Shown here piece after piece: positions 15,594 through 24,130 of a stretch of 64,000 nt of DNA. Within the stretch, counting starts at the first letter, position 1. Every line of letters begins with the position of its first letter. Under the pieces are notes generated by a model that was not told where the DNA came from, did no database searches, and saw nothing but the letters and a program-made list of their open reading frames with translations. This stretch comes from Streptomyces viridochromogenes DSM 40736. GTDB taxonomy: Bacteria > Actinomycetota > Actinomycetes > Streptomycetales > Streptomycetaceae. The stretch lies in assembly GCF_000158955.1 (NCBI RefSeq), contig NZ_GG657757.1, positions 7,539,187 through 7,603,186 of the forward strand, in the 5' to 3' direction. Position numbers and translations under genes: made by a program.

Positions 15594-16234
15594 TTCAGGC
15601 CCTCCGGGACGGTCAGTTCGGCGTCAGTGACGGCGGCGATCTCGGCGGCGCTCACGCCCGGCGCGGTCTCCACCAGGACGAGCCCGTCGTCGGTGACGTC
15701 CAGGACGCCGAGGTCGGTGATGATCCGGTTCACGCACCCCTTGCCGGTCAGCGGCAGGGCGCACTCGGCGAGGATCTTCGGGGAGCCGTCCTTGGCGGTG
15801 TGGGTCATCACCACGATCACCGTGCGGGCCCCGTGCACCAGGTCCATCGCCCCGCCGATCCCGGTGATCATCTTCCCGGGGATCGCCCAGTTGGCCAGGT
15901 CGCCCCGCTCGGACACCTGCATGGCGCCCAGTACGGCGACGTCGATGTGCCCACCCCGGATCATCGAGAACGACAGCGCCGAGTCGAAGAAGGACGCGCC
16001 GGGCAGGACCGTGACGGTCTCCTTGCCGGCGTTGATCAGGTCCGGGTCGACGGTGTCCTCGGTGGGGTAGGGGCCGGTGCCGAGGATCCCGTTCTCCGAT
16101 TCGAGCACCACTTCGACGCCGGGCGGGAGGTAGTTGGGGATGAGGGTGGGCAGGCCGATGCCGAGGTTGACGTACTGGCCGTCCCTCAGCTCCTGGGCCG
16201 CGCGCGCGGCCATCTCCTCGCGACTCCAGGCCAT
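15590..16234 (-). CDS. pcaJ: 3-oxoadipate CoA-transferase, beta subunit
   Basis: The 214-residue subunit B of succinyl-CoA:3-oxoadipate CoA-transferase has the catalytic glutamate in ESENGILGTGP (about residue 50) and the family segments NLGIGLPTL and GGAMDLVHGA. The ATG at 16234 shares one base with the pcaI stop (TGATG), which sets the start; the longer open frame is inside pcaI. It works as a heterodimer with PcaI and activates 3-oxoadipate to its CoA thioester. Confidence 0.94.
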   Translation of the reverse strand: MAWSREEMAARAAQELRDGQYVNLGIGLPTLIPNYLPPGVEVVLESENGILGTGPYPTEDTVDPDLINAGKETVTVLPGASFFDSALSFSMIRGGHIDVAVLGAMQVSERGDLANWAIPGKMITGIGGAMDLVHGARTVIVVMTHTAKDGSPKILAECALPLTGKGCVNRIITDLGVLDVTDDGLVLVETAPGVSAAEIAAVTDAELTVPEGLK

Positions 16235-16989
16235 CAGGACCTCACCGTCCGCTGCTCGATCTGCTTGTCCGCCGCCTGCTGAGGGGTGAGTGCGAGGACC
16301 CGCTGCACGAAGATGCCGGGCAGGTGCACCGCGTCGGGGTCGATCGCGCCGGGCTCCACCAGTTCCTCCACCTCCGCGATGGTGACCCGTCCGGCCATCG
16401 CCGCGAGGGGGTTGAAGTTGCGGGAGGACTTGTTGAAGACCAGGTTGCCGTGGCGGTCGCCCTTCGCGGCCCGGACCAGGGCGAAGTCGGTGCGGATGCC
16501 CCGCTCCAGCACGTACGGGGTGCCGTCGAACTCCCGGACCTCCTTCGGCGGGGAGGCGAGGGCGACACCGCCCTGTCCGTCGTAGCGCCACGGCAGTCCG
16601 CCCTCGGCGACCTGGGTGCCCACCCCGGCCGGGGTGTAGAAGGCGGGGATTCCGGCGCCGCCGGCCCGCAGCCGCTCGGCCAGCGTGCCCTGCGGGATCA
16701 GCTCCACCTCCAGTTCGCCCGCCAGATACTGCCGGGCGAACTCCTTGTTGGCGCCGATGTAGGAGCCCGTCACCCGGGCGATCCGGCCGGCGGCGAGCAG
16801 GACCGCCAGGCCCGACTCCATCGCCCCGCAGTTGTTGGAGACCACCGACACCCCGGTCACACCGCGTTCGTGGAGCGCCTGGATCAGCACGTTCGGCACG
16901 CCGCTCAGCCCGAATCCGCCCACCGCGAGCGACGCGCCATCGGGCACGTCGGCCACCGCCTCCAGGGCTGTGGCGACCACCTTGTCCAT
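16234..16989 (-). CDS. pcaI: 3-oxoadipate CoA-transferase, alpha subunit
   Basis: The first gene of the pca operon encodes subunit A (251 residues), with the CoA-binding glycine-rich stretch LAVGGFGLSGVPN and the family's SNNCG motif. The ATG at 16989 (MDKVVATALEAV) matches the family N-terminus; an ATG at 17028 would add 13 residues and remains possible. Downstream pcaJ is fused by TGATG. Transcription should start near 17060 under control of the MarR site at 17033-17044. Confidence 0.92.
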   Translation of the reverse strand: MDKVVATALEAVADVPDGASLAVGGFGLSGVPNVLIQALHERGVTGVSVVSNNCGAMESGLAVLLAAGRIARVTGSYIGANKEFARQYLAGELEVELIPQGTLAERLRAGGAGIPAFYTPAGVGTQVAEGGLPWRYDGQGGVALASPPKEVREFDGTPYVLERGIRTDFALVRAAKGDRHGNLVFNKSSRNFNPLAAMAGRVTIAEVEELVEPGAIDPDAVHLPGIFVQRVLALTPQQAADKQIEQRTVRS

Positions 16990-17032
16990 CCGAGAAGCCC
17001 CATCTCTTCCGAGCGTCCCGACCGCCATTTAG

Positions 17033-17095
17033 TCAGGGCACTGAGTATTTTCGTGAAGCTCCCCTCACGCTGCCATCGGGTGAGCGGGGCGTCAA
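17033..17095 (-). promoter_or_regulatory. pcaI promoter with MarR operator just downstream
   Basis: On the minus strand TTGACG (17095-17090), 17 nt, CAGCGT (17072-17067) make a plausible promoter. TCAGGGCACTGA at 17033-17044 is a quasi-palindrome in the early transcribed region. It matches the site beside the divergent regulator, so it is the likely point of repression. Confidence 0.5.
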
Positions 17096-17163
17096 GACCT
17101 CGGTATATCTGCCTCTGATCCCGAGCTTGGACGGCAGACAGCCCGGGAGTTGCCGGGTATTGT

Positions 17164-17175
17164 TCAGTGCACCGA
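17164..17175 (+). promoter_or_regulatory. Second MarR operator, beside the regulator gene
   Basis: TCAGTGCACCGA has a perfect GTGCAC core and matches the site at 17033-17044 on the opposite strand (shared TCAGTGC-C-C-GA). A TATTGT hexamer at 17159-17164 could be the -10. The regulator probably represses itself here. Confidence 0.5.
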
Positions 17176-17197
17176 CGAATACGACTGAGGGGTGCAC

Positions 17198-17662
17198 ATG
17201 GCGGCCGCGGACCTCACCACCCATCCCGGGCACCTGGCCCGGCGGCTCCAGCAGGCGCACTACCTGCTGTGGAACACGATGGTCTCCGAGGAGATCACCT
17301 CGCCCCAGTTCGCGGTCCTCAACACGCTCGTCGCCGAACCCGGCCTGGACCAGCGCACGGTGGGGGAGCGGGTGGGACTCGACCGGTCCACGATCGCCGA
17401 GGTGATCAGCCGGCTCGGCCGGCGCGGACTGCTCGACAAGGTCCGCGACCCGGAGGACGGCCGCCGCTTCCTGCTGCGTCTCACGGACGAGGGCCTGCGC
17501 ACCCACCGCAAGCTGACCGTGCGCACCGCCCGGATGAACCAGGTGTTCCTCGCCCCGCTGACGGCCGAGGAGCGGACGGTGTTCTTCGACCTCATCCGGC
17601 GGGTGTCGGACGCGGCCGAGGGGCTGCGCAACCCGGGGGAGTCCCTGGTGGCGCCCGGCTGA
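17198..17662 (+). CDS. pcaV: MarR-family repressor of the pca genes
   Basis: The 154-residue protein has a winged helix-turn-helix (TVGERVGLDRSTIAEVISRL, then GRRGLLDKVRDPEDGRR for the wing) and the helical dimer ends of MarR. ATG 17198 has GAGGGG 5 nt upstream; the in-frame GTG at 17192 lies inside that ribosome site. Divergent from pcaIJFHGBL with matching quasi-palindromes on both sides of the spacer, it fits PcaV, the Streptomyces protocatechuate-responsive repressor. Arg in the wing/dimer region (DGRR) is a candidate ligand contact. The name is given by context and family. Confidence 0.85.
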   Translation: MAAADLTTHPGHLARRLQQAHYLLWNTMVSEEITSPQFAVLNTLVAEPGLDQRTVGERVGLDRSTIAEVISRLGRRGLLDKVRDPEDGRRFLLRLTDEGLRTHRKLTVRTARMNQVFLAPLTAEERTVFFDLIRRVSDAAEGLRNPGESLVAPG

Positions 17663-17676
17663 AGCGGGCGGGCCCG

Positions 17677-18672
17677 TCAGGGGGCCTCGGTGTACACCAC
17701 CCACACCTGGCCCTTCGCGAAGTTCACGGGTGTGCCGTCGCCGGTGGTGAACGCCGTCCCGTCCGTGGCCTTCTCACGCTTCCAGTCCACGTCGTAGGCG
17801 CGGCCGTCGCGCAGCACCCTCGCCTTCCCCGAGCCCACCGTCTCGGTGAACGGCGTGTTGTTGCCGAGGAAGTCGCGGAAGGCGGACTGACGGACCTTCA
17901 CGTACTGCACGACGACCGTCGCCGCCGCCATCCGCTTCCCGTCGGACGTCGTCGCGGGGGCGCCGTCCATGCCGACCAGCCAGCGGTCGCGGGGCTTCGA
18001 CCAGGTGAAGGTGAAACGCGCCGCCGGGTAGCGCACGGTCTGCGAGGTCGTCGCCTTTCCGCCGTCGGGTGCGGAGCCGTAGTGGAAACCGGTGGTCAGG
18101 GCCGCCTCGCCGGGCGTTTCGGGCATGACCTTCGAGGGCCGCAGATAGAGGTTGTGTGGGGCCTGCCTGTCGGAGGCACGGAAGTACGCGTCCGCCGCGT
18201 TGCCCGGCGTCTGCGCCTTCAGTGGTGCCTTGTCGATCAGCGGCAGCAGTTTCTTCTGCGCTCCGGAGAAGGCGAGTGTGGGCCGGTCGAACTGGCGCAG
18301 CAGCTCCAGATCCGACTCGCGTGCGCTGCGCACCGGGCCGACGGTCTCGGGCAGACGGGTCGCGTAGACCGCCATCAGCCGGCTCAGCCCGCCCTCGACC
18401 TGCTCCGCGTACACCACGTCCGCGGCGTCGACACCCGTGGACGGCCGGGCCGTGGGGGCGTTGTCGATCTTGACCGCGAGGACCGAGAGGCCGCTCGCCG
18501 ACGGCGACGTCCCCGGCTTCGACTCCTCGGGCGTTCCCCGTCCGTCGTCGCCCCCGCCGCCCCCGCCGGTGCAGCCCGCCGCCAGGGCGGCCGTCATCGT
18601 GGCGGCCAGCAGCGCCGCTGTCGCAGCCGCACGCCGTCCGCGCACCCCTCGTCCCATGACCACCGTCGCCAC
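17677..18672 (-). CDS. DUF3048 lipoprotein
   Basis: This 331-residue secreted lipoprotein has an Arg-rich n-region, a hydrophobic core and the lipobox LAAGC (Cys at about residue 34), then a Gly/Ser linker and a DUF3048 domain (YerB type; KIDNAPTARPSTGVDAADVVYAEQVEGG, written in parts: KIDNAPTARP and GLSRLMAVY). Function is unknown; the family is found at the cell surface of Gram-positives. It converges on pcaV with only 14 bp between stops, and its promoter lies in an AT-rich stretch near 18690-18720 shared with the dehydrogenase gene. Confidence 0.88.
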   Translation of the reverse strand: MATVVMGRGVRGRRAAATAALLAATMTAALAAGCTGGGGGGDDGRGTPEESKPGTSPSASGLSVLAVKIDNAPTARPSTGVDAADVVYAEQVEGGLSRLMAVYATRLPETVGPVRSARESDLELLRQFDRPTLAFSGAQKKLLPLIDKAPLKAQTPGNAADAYFRASDRQAPHNLYLRPSKVMPETPGEAALTTGFHYGSAPDGGKATTSQTVRYPAARFTFTWSKPRDRWLVGMDGAPATTSDGKRMAAATVVVQYVKVRQSAFRDFLGNNTPFTETVGSGKARVLRDGRAYDVDWKREKATDGTAFTTGDGTPVNFAKGQVWVVYTEAP

Positions 18673-18857
18673 CGCGCCCCATCACATCGATTTGTCTTGA
18701 TTGTGCTCTTATATGTCCGGCGATGGCCACAGGGGACCGTTTCTGGCGGAGGGTTACCGCAGGGTCCGCCGAACGGCTCAAGGTTCGGCGCAGGGCGCCC
18801 GGGTACTCGGGGACGGCCGTACGACCGACGCGCACGCTACGGAGGGAGCGCGAGGCG

Positions 18858-20048
18858 ATGAGGGCATTGACCTGGCAGGGCAAGCGGGACGTGCGAGTGG
18901 AGACCGTGCCCGATCCGAAGATCCAGGAGCCGACGGACGCGATCATCCGCATCACCTCCACCGGGCTGTGCGGGTCCGATCTGCACCTGTACGAAGTGCT
19001 CACACCGTTCATGACCCCCGGTGACATCCTCGGTCATGAACCCATCGGCATCGTCGAGGAGGTCGGCGCGGGCGTCCCGGACCTCCAGGTGGGGGACCGG
19101 GTCGTGGTCCCGTTCCAGATCGCCTGCGGCAACTGCTGGATGTGCCTGACCGGTCTGCCCACCCAGTGCGACACCACCCAGGTCCACACCCACGGCATGG
19201 GCGCTCCCCTGTTCGGCTACACCCGCCTGTACGGCTCGGTGCCGGGCGCCCAGGCCGAGTACCTGCGCGTCCCGCAGGCGCAGTACGGCCCGATCAAGGT
19301 CCCCGAAGGACCGTCCGACGACCGTTTCGTCTACCTCTCCGACGTCCTGCCCACGGCCTGGCAGGCGGTCGCCTACGCCGACGTGCCGCAGGGCGGCAGC
19401 ATCGCCGTGCTCGGTCTCGGCCCCATCGGCGACATGGCCTGCCGCGTCGCCCAGGTGCGCGGCGCCGGACGGGTGTTCGGCGTGGACCTGGTCCCGGAGC
19501 GGCTGCGCCGGGCCCGCGCGCGGGGCGTGGAGACCTTCGACCTCAGGTCCTTCGACGACGAGAAGGAACTCGTCGCCGCGATCCGCGACGTGACCGACGG
19601 CCGCGGCCCCGACGCCGTGATCGACGCCGTCGGCACCGAGGCGCACGGCAGCGCGGCGGCGCGCATGGTGCAGAACGCCGCGACGGTCCTGCCCCGCAAG
19701 CTGAGCGGCCCGCTCGCCGAACGCTTCAGCGTCGACCGCCTCGCCGCCCTCTACACGGCCATCGACCTGGTCCGCCGCGGCGGCACCATCTCGCTGTCCG
19801 GCATCTACGGCGGCACGGCGGACCCGCTGCCGCTGCTCACCCTGTTCGACAAGCAGATCCAGCTAAGGATGGGCCAGGCCAACGTCCGCCGCTGGAGCGA
19901 CGACATCATCCCGTACCTGACCGACGAGGACCCGCTCGGCGTCGAGGACTTCGCCACCCACCGGGTGCCGCTGTCGCAGGCCCCGCACGCGTACGAGATG
20001 TTCCAGAACAAGCAGGACGGCGCGGTCAAGGTGCTGATGCAGCCCTGA
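18858..20048 (+). CDS. Zinc-dependent alcohol dehydrogenase
   Basis: A 396-residue medium-chain dehydrogenase with catalytic-zinc Cys in TGLCGSDLHLY, the GHEPIG motif, and a structural-zinc loop CGNCWMC followed by C 8 residues later. The cofactor motif is GLGPIG, preceding a Rossmann fold that ends VDLVPERL; the Asp favours NAD. Length and the middle insert resemble the glutathione-independent formaldehyde-dehydrogenase-like group, but the substrate is unproven. The start ATG 18858 lies after GGAGGGAGCGCGAGG; an upstream open frame is non-coding. The gene converges on the DNA ligase with 7 nt between stops. Confidence 0.87.
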   Translation: MRALTWQGKRDVRVETVPDPKIQEPTDAIIRITSTGLCGSDLHLYEVLTPFMTPGDILGHEPIGIVEEVGAGVPDLQVGDRVVVPFQIACGNCWMCLTGLPTQCDTTQVHTHGMGAPLFGYTRLYGSVPGAQAEYLRVPQAQYGPIKVPEGPSDDRFVYLSDVLPTAWQAVAYADVPQGGSIAVLGLGPIGDMACRVAQVRGAGRVFGVDLVPERLRRARARGVETFDLRSFDDEKELVAAIRDVTDGRGPDAVIDAVGTEAHGSAAARMVQNAATVLPRKLSGPLAERFSVDRLAALYTAIDLVRRGGTISLSGIYGGTADPLPLLTLFDKQIQLRMGQANVRRWSDDIIPYLTDEDPLGVEDFATHRVPLSQAPHAYEMFQNKQDGAVKVLMQP

Positions 20049-20055
20049 GCCGCCC

Positions 20056-21129
20056 TCAGTCGCCTGAGCCGCCGAGGATCTCCGCCAGGTCGTAGCGGAC
20101 CGGCTCCTCGAGCTGCGCGTAGGTGCAGCTCTCCGGGGTCCGGTCCGGGCGCCAGCGGCGGAAACGGGCAGTGTGCCGGAAGCGCTGCCCGTTCTCCATG
20201 TGGTCGTACGCCACCTCGACCACCCGCTCAGGCCTGAGCGGCACCCACGACAGGTCCTTACGGCCCGACCAGCGGCTCGGCGCCCCCGGCAGCCGCGCCT
20301 TCTCGTGCGCGGCCTCGTCGGACCAGGCTGCCCACGGGTGGCCCTGGACGTCGTCCATCCGCAGCGGCTCCAGCTCCTCCACCAGCTCGGCGCGCCGCTT
20401 CATCGTGAAGGCGGCGGACACGCCCACGTGCTGGAGGGTGCCCCGGTCGTCGTACAGGCCGAGCAGCAGCGAGCCGACCACGGGGCCGCTCTTGTGCAGG
20501 CGGTACCCGGCGACGACGACGTCCGCCGTACGCTCGTGCTTGACCTTGAACATGGCGCGCTGGTCCGGGCGGTAGCGCACCGTCAGAGGCTTGGCGATGA
20601 CACCGTCCAGCCCCGCCCCCTCGTACTCCTCGAACCACTGCCGCGCCACCTCGATGTCGGTGGTCGCGGGCGCCAGGTGCACGGGGGCCGTCACGCCGGA
20701 CAGTTCCCTGGTCAGCACCTCCCGCCGCTCGGTCAGCGGCACGTCCATCAGTGACTCGTCGCCCAGCGCCAGCAGATCGAAGACGACCAGGGAGGCCGGC
20801 GTCCGCTCGGCCAGCATCCGCACCCGCGAGTCCGCCGGGTGGATCCGCTCCGTCAGCGCGTCGAAGTCCAGATGCCCCTCCCGCGCGATCACGATCTCCC
20901 CGTCCACCACGCACCGCTGGGGCAACCGCTCCCGCACCGCCGTCACCAGCTCCGGGAAATACCTGGTCAGAGGCTTCCCGGTCCGGCTGCCGAGCTCGAC
21001 CTCGTCCCCGTCACGGAACACGATCGCCCGGAACCCGTCCCACTTCGCCTCGTACTGCATACCCGCCGGAATCGCCGCCACGGACTTGGCGAGCATCGGC
21101 AGCACAGGGGGCATCACCGGCAGGTCCAT
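20056..21129 (-). CDS. ligC: ATP-dependent DNA ligase (LigC-like)
   Basis: This 357-residue ligase joins nicked DNA using ATP. The adenylated lysine is in AKWDGFRA (about residue 29); other nucleotidyltransferase motifs are ELGSRTGKPL, VVDGEIV, GLDGVIAKP and MFKVKHERTADVV. An OB-fold C-terminal domain follows (VGVSAAFT to RFRRWRPDRTPESC). It lacks polymerase and nuclease domains, so it is the stand-alone LigC type, thought to support non-homologous end joining or base-excision repair. A LigD-type polymerase is encoded 2 kb away at 23099. No ku gene is present in this window. Confidence 0.9.
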   Translation of the reverse strand: MDLPVMPPVLPMLAKSVAAIPAGMQYEAKWDGFRAIVFRDGDEVELGSRTGKPLTRYFPELVTAVRERLPQRCVVDGEIVIAREGHLDFDALTERIHPADSRVRMLAERTPASLVVFDLLALGDESLMDVPLTERREVLTRELSGVTAPVHLAPATTDIEVARQWFEEYEGAGLDGVIAKPLTVRYRPDQRAMFKVKHERTADVVVAGYRLHKSGPVVGSLLLGLYDDRGTLQHVGVSAAFTMKRRAELVEELEPLRMDDVQGHPWAAWSDEAAHEKARLPGAPSRWSGRKDLSWVPLRPERVVEVAYDHMENGQRFRHTARFRRWRPDRTPESCTYAQLEEPVRYDLAEILGGSGD

Positions 21130-21285
21130 GCTCCGACTCTAAGAGCGGCCATCGTGGGCCGCCTGTTGAGCAGCCAGGTGAAAGCCCAGGTCAGGGCGGA
21201 ATCGCCCGAGGATGCGGATGCCGGGTGCCGACCACACACTGGAACGTGGCGTGCTCTGATCAGGGGGCGGACGAGGAGGATCCGC

Positions 21286-23046
21286 GTGGGCTTCGACCAG
21301 TCTCCGCTGAAGACGCTTTTCTCCGGCGCCGAGGACGCGCTGCTGTCGATGCTGGCCGACGCGCCGGCCGAGGCCGTCGCACAGGCCCACGAGTACAAGA
21401 TCCTCCGCGACGTCCTGGACGGCACCGCCGCCGCCGTGGCCATCATGGACGAACGGCTGCGCTTCCGGTACGTCAACGACGCCATGGCCCGGATGAGCGG
21501 CGTGCCGCCCGACGCGTTCCTCGGCCGGACCATGGCCGAGGTCCTGCCGGGCATCCAGCGCTCGGAGGACATCCTGCGCATGATCCTCGGCGACGGCCGC
21601 CCCCGGGCGCTGTCCGTCACCGGCACCACACGTGCCCCGTCACCGTTCCGGCAGCGGCAGTGGAGCGCGGTCTACCACCGGCTGGAGTACGGCGACCGGG
21701 TGCTCGGCCTGTGCGGCATCGCGGTGGAGGTCAGCGGACTGCGCCAGTACATGGACGACCTGGAGCGGGCCCACCAGCGCCTGGCCCTGCTGGACACCGC
21801 CGCCACCCGGGTCGGCACCTCGCTCCGCGTCGAGCAGACCTGTGCGGAACTGGCCGACTTCGTGGTGCCGAGCCTCGCCGACCGGGCGACGGTGTGGACC
21901 GTGGACCCGGAGGAGGCCGACGACCTGCCGCCACCGGCCCCCGGTGTGCTCCGGCTGCGGGTCGTCGCCTCGGCGGGCGGTCCGGACGTCGTCGGCCGTA
22001 TCGGCCTCACAGCGGAGGCCGGGTACTACTTCGACGCCCCCCGTGACTCGCCGACCCGGAGCTGCCTGGACACGGGGCGCCCCTGGGTCGGGAACCTCGC
22101 TTCGGACGACGTCATGCTGAAGATGCTGCGCACGCAGCTCAACGTGGAGGTGTTCCGCGACGTCGGGATCCACTCCGTCGTCGTGGTGCCCCTGCCGACG
22201 CGGGACCACCCGGTCGGGGTCCTGTACCTGTGCCGGGCAGGCGACTCGGCGCCCTTCACCGACGAGGACGTGGTCGTCGCCCAGGAACTCGCCGCCCGGG
22301 CGGCCGTCTCCATCGACAACGCCCGCCAGTACACGCTCGAACACACCATGGCGCTGGAACTGCAACGCGCCCTGATGTCCGAGCCCGGCACCCCGCACCC
22401 GGACGTCGAGACGGCCTCCCGCTACCTGCCCGCGGGGCAGCGTGCCCTCGTCGGCGGGGACTGGTTCGACTCGATGGCCCTGCCCTGCGGCCGCACCCTC
22501 CAGGTGATGGGCGACGTCATGGGCCACGGCTTCACCGCCGCCGTCGCCATGAGCCAGTACCGCTCCCTGCTGCGCACCCTCGCCGCCTCCGGCGCCCCCG
22601 TCGAACGGATCCTCCAGGAGGCCGACCACCGCCTGGCGAGCATCGGCATCGACCGGGTGGCCACCTGCCTGCTCGCCCTCGTCGACCCCCTCGCGGGCAC
22701 CTGCACGTTCGCCGGCGCCGGGCACCCGCCGCCGGTGCTGCTGCACCCCGACGCCCCGGCCGAACTCGTGCACGTCCCCACCGGACCGCCCCTGGGCACC
22801 GACCTCGGCGGGTACGAGGCCGCGACCTTGTCCCTGAAGCCCAAGACCGTGCTGCTCATGTACACCGACGGCCTGATCGAGGACCGCCGCAGGGACATCG
22901 ACTCCTCGCTACGGCGCCTGACACATCTGAGCCTCGACGTCGACGGCCCGCTGGAGAGCCTCGTCGACGCCCTCGTCACACGTCTGGTGCACGGCACCAC
23001 CGAGGACGACGTCACCCTGCTCGCGGCCCGCCTGCGCTCGCCGTGA
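21286..23046 (+). CDS. PAS-GAF-SpoIIE-type protein phosphatase
   Basis: The 586-residue soluble protein has an N-terminal PAS domain (about 40-150: AAAVAIMDERLRFRYVNDAM), a GAF domain (about 175-345) and a C-terminal PP2C/SpoIIE Ser/Thr phosphatase (about 370-580: GGDWFDSMAL, VMGDVMGHGFTAAVAMSQ, FAGAGHPPPVLL, LLMYTDGLIEDR, TEDDVTLL), with the metal-binding aspartates in place. Such proteins usually dephosphorylate anti-anti-sigma factors. The start is a GTG at 21286 with GAGGAGGA 5 nt upstream. No RsbW-like kinase domain is present. The polymerase gene follows by 52 bp in the same direction, possibly one transcript. Confidence 0.9.
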   Translation: MGFDQSPLKTLFSGAEDALLSMLADAPAEAVAQAHEYKILRDVLDGTAAAVAIMDERLRFRYVNDAMARMSGVPPDAFLGRTMAEVLPGIQRSEDILRMILGDGRPRALSVTGTTRAPSPFRQRQWSAVYHRLEYGDRVLGLCGIAVEVSGLRQYMDDLERAHQRLALLDTAATRVGTSLRVEQTCAELADFVVPSLADRATVWTVDPEEADDLPPPAPGVLRLRVVASAGGPDVVGRIGLTAEAGYYFDAPRDSPTRSCLDTGRPWVGNLASDDVMLKMLRTQLNVEVFRDVGIHSVVVVPLPTRDHPVGVLYLCRAGDSAPFTDEDVVVAQELAARAAVSIDNARQYTLEHTMALELQRALMSEPGTPHPDVETASRYLPAGQRALVGGDWFDSMALPCGRTLQVMGDVMGHGFTAAVAMSQYRSLLRTLAASGAPVERILQEADHRLASIGIDRVATCLLALVDPLAGTCTFAGAGHPPPVLLHPDAPAELVHVPTGPPLGTDLGGYEAATLSLKPKTVLLMYTDGLIEDRRRDIDSSLRRLTHLSLDVDGPLESLVDALVTRLVHGTTEDDVTLLAARLRSP

Positions 23047-23098
23047 CGGCGGAACGCTCCGCATGCGAGGCCCGCGTGCTGCGCCTACCGTGGCTCGC

Positions 23099-24130
23099 AT
23101 GGGTGACGCGGTGGAACTGGAGGCAGGCGGGCGGACCGTGCGGCTGTCCAGCCCGGACAAGCTGTTCTTCCCCGAGCGCGGCTTCACCAAGCTGGACCTG
23201 GCCCGCTACTACATCGCCGTCGGCCCCGGCATCCTGCGCGCCCTGCGCGACCGGCCGACCACCCTGGAGCGCTACCCCGAGGGCGTGAACGGCGAGAACT
23301 TCTTCCAGAAGCGGGCGCCGAAGAACATGCCCGACTGGATCCCGACCGCGCACATCACCTTCCCCAGCGGCCGCAGCGCCGACGAGATGTGCCCGACCGA
23401 GGTCGGAGCGGTGGTGTGGGCCGCCCAGTTCGGCACCCTCACCTTCCACCCCTGGCCGGTGCGCCGCGGGGACGTCGACCGCCCGGACGAACTCCGTATC
23501 GACCTCGACCCGCAGCCCGGCACGGACTACGAGGACGCCGTCCGCGCCGCTCACGAACTGCGGGCGGTGCTCGACGAGTTCGGCGGCCTGCGCGGTTTCC
23601 CCAAGACCTCGGGCGGCCGCGGCCTGCACGTCTTCGTGCCCATCGAACCGCGCTGGACCTTCACCCAGGTCCGGCGCGCCGCCATCGCCGTCGGCCGGGA
23701 GATGGAGCGGCGCATGCCGGAGCAGGTCACCATCAAGTGGTGGAAGGAGGAGCGCGGAAAGCGGATCTTCGTGGACTACAACCAGACGGCACGCGACCGC
23801 ACGATCGCCTCCGCCTACTCGGTGCGGCCCCGCCCGCACGCCCCGGTCTCCGCGCCCCTGCGCTGGGACGAGGTCGGGGTCGCCCACCCCCAGGACTTCG
23901 ACCTCGCGACCATGCCCGCGCGCTTCGCCGAACTCGGCGACGTGCACGCGGACATGGACGACCACCGCTACTCCCTGGAGTCCCTGCTCGACCTCGCCCG
24001 CCGCGACGAACACGACCACGGGCTCGGGGACCTGCCGTACCCGCCCGAGTATCCGAAGATGCCGGGAGAACCGAGGCGGGTACAGCCGAGCAGGGCCAGG
24101 AAGGCGCCCGAGGGGCCTACAACTCCTTGA
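23099..24130 (+). CDS. Stand-alone LigD-type polymerase/primase domain
   Basis: This 343-residue archaeo-eukaryotic primase-like polymerase corresponds to the polymerase domain of LigD, which fills ends during non-homologous end joining. Motifs include DELRIDLDPQPG with catalytic Asp-x-Asp, the SGGRGLHVFVPI segment, and FVDYNQTARDRTIASAYSVR. Ligase and phosphoesterase domains are absent; the ligase is the separate gene at 20056. ATG 23099 is chosen by homology with family N-termini (a short GTG/ATG region upstream is open). Its last 14 bases overlap the end of the convergent DUF1080 gene. Confidence 0.9.
   Translation: MGDAVELEAGGRTVRLSSPDKLFFPERGFTKLDLARYYIAVGPGILRALRDRPTTLERYPEGVNGENFFQKRAPKNMPDWIPTAHITFPSGRSADEMCPTEVGAVVWAAQFGTLTFHPWPVRRGDVDRPDELRIDLDPQPGTDYEDAVRAAHELRAVLDEFGGLRGFPKTSGGRGLHVFVPIEPRWTFTQVRRAAIAVGREMERRMPEQVTIKWWKEERGKRIFVDYNQTARDRTIASAYSVRPRPHAPVSAPLRWDEVGVAHPQDFDLATMPARFAELGDVHADMDDHRYSLESLLDLARRDEHDHGLGDLPYPPEYPKMPGEPRRVQPSRARKAPEGPTTP

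Noticed and set aside
20839..21285. 149-codon N-terminal extension of the SpoIIE-type phosphatase
   Set aside because: It lies antisense to the ligase start; the GTG at 21286 has GAGGAGGA before it.
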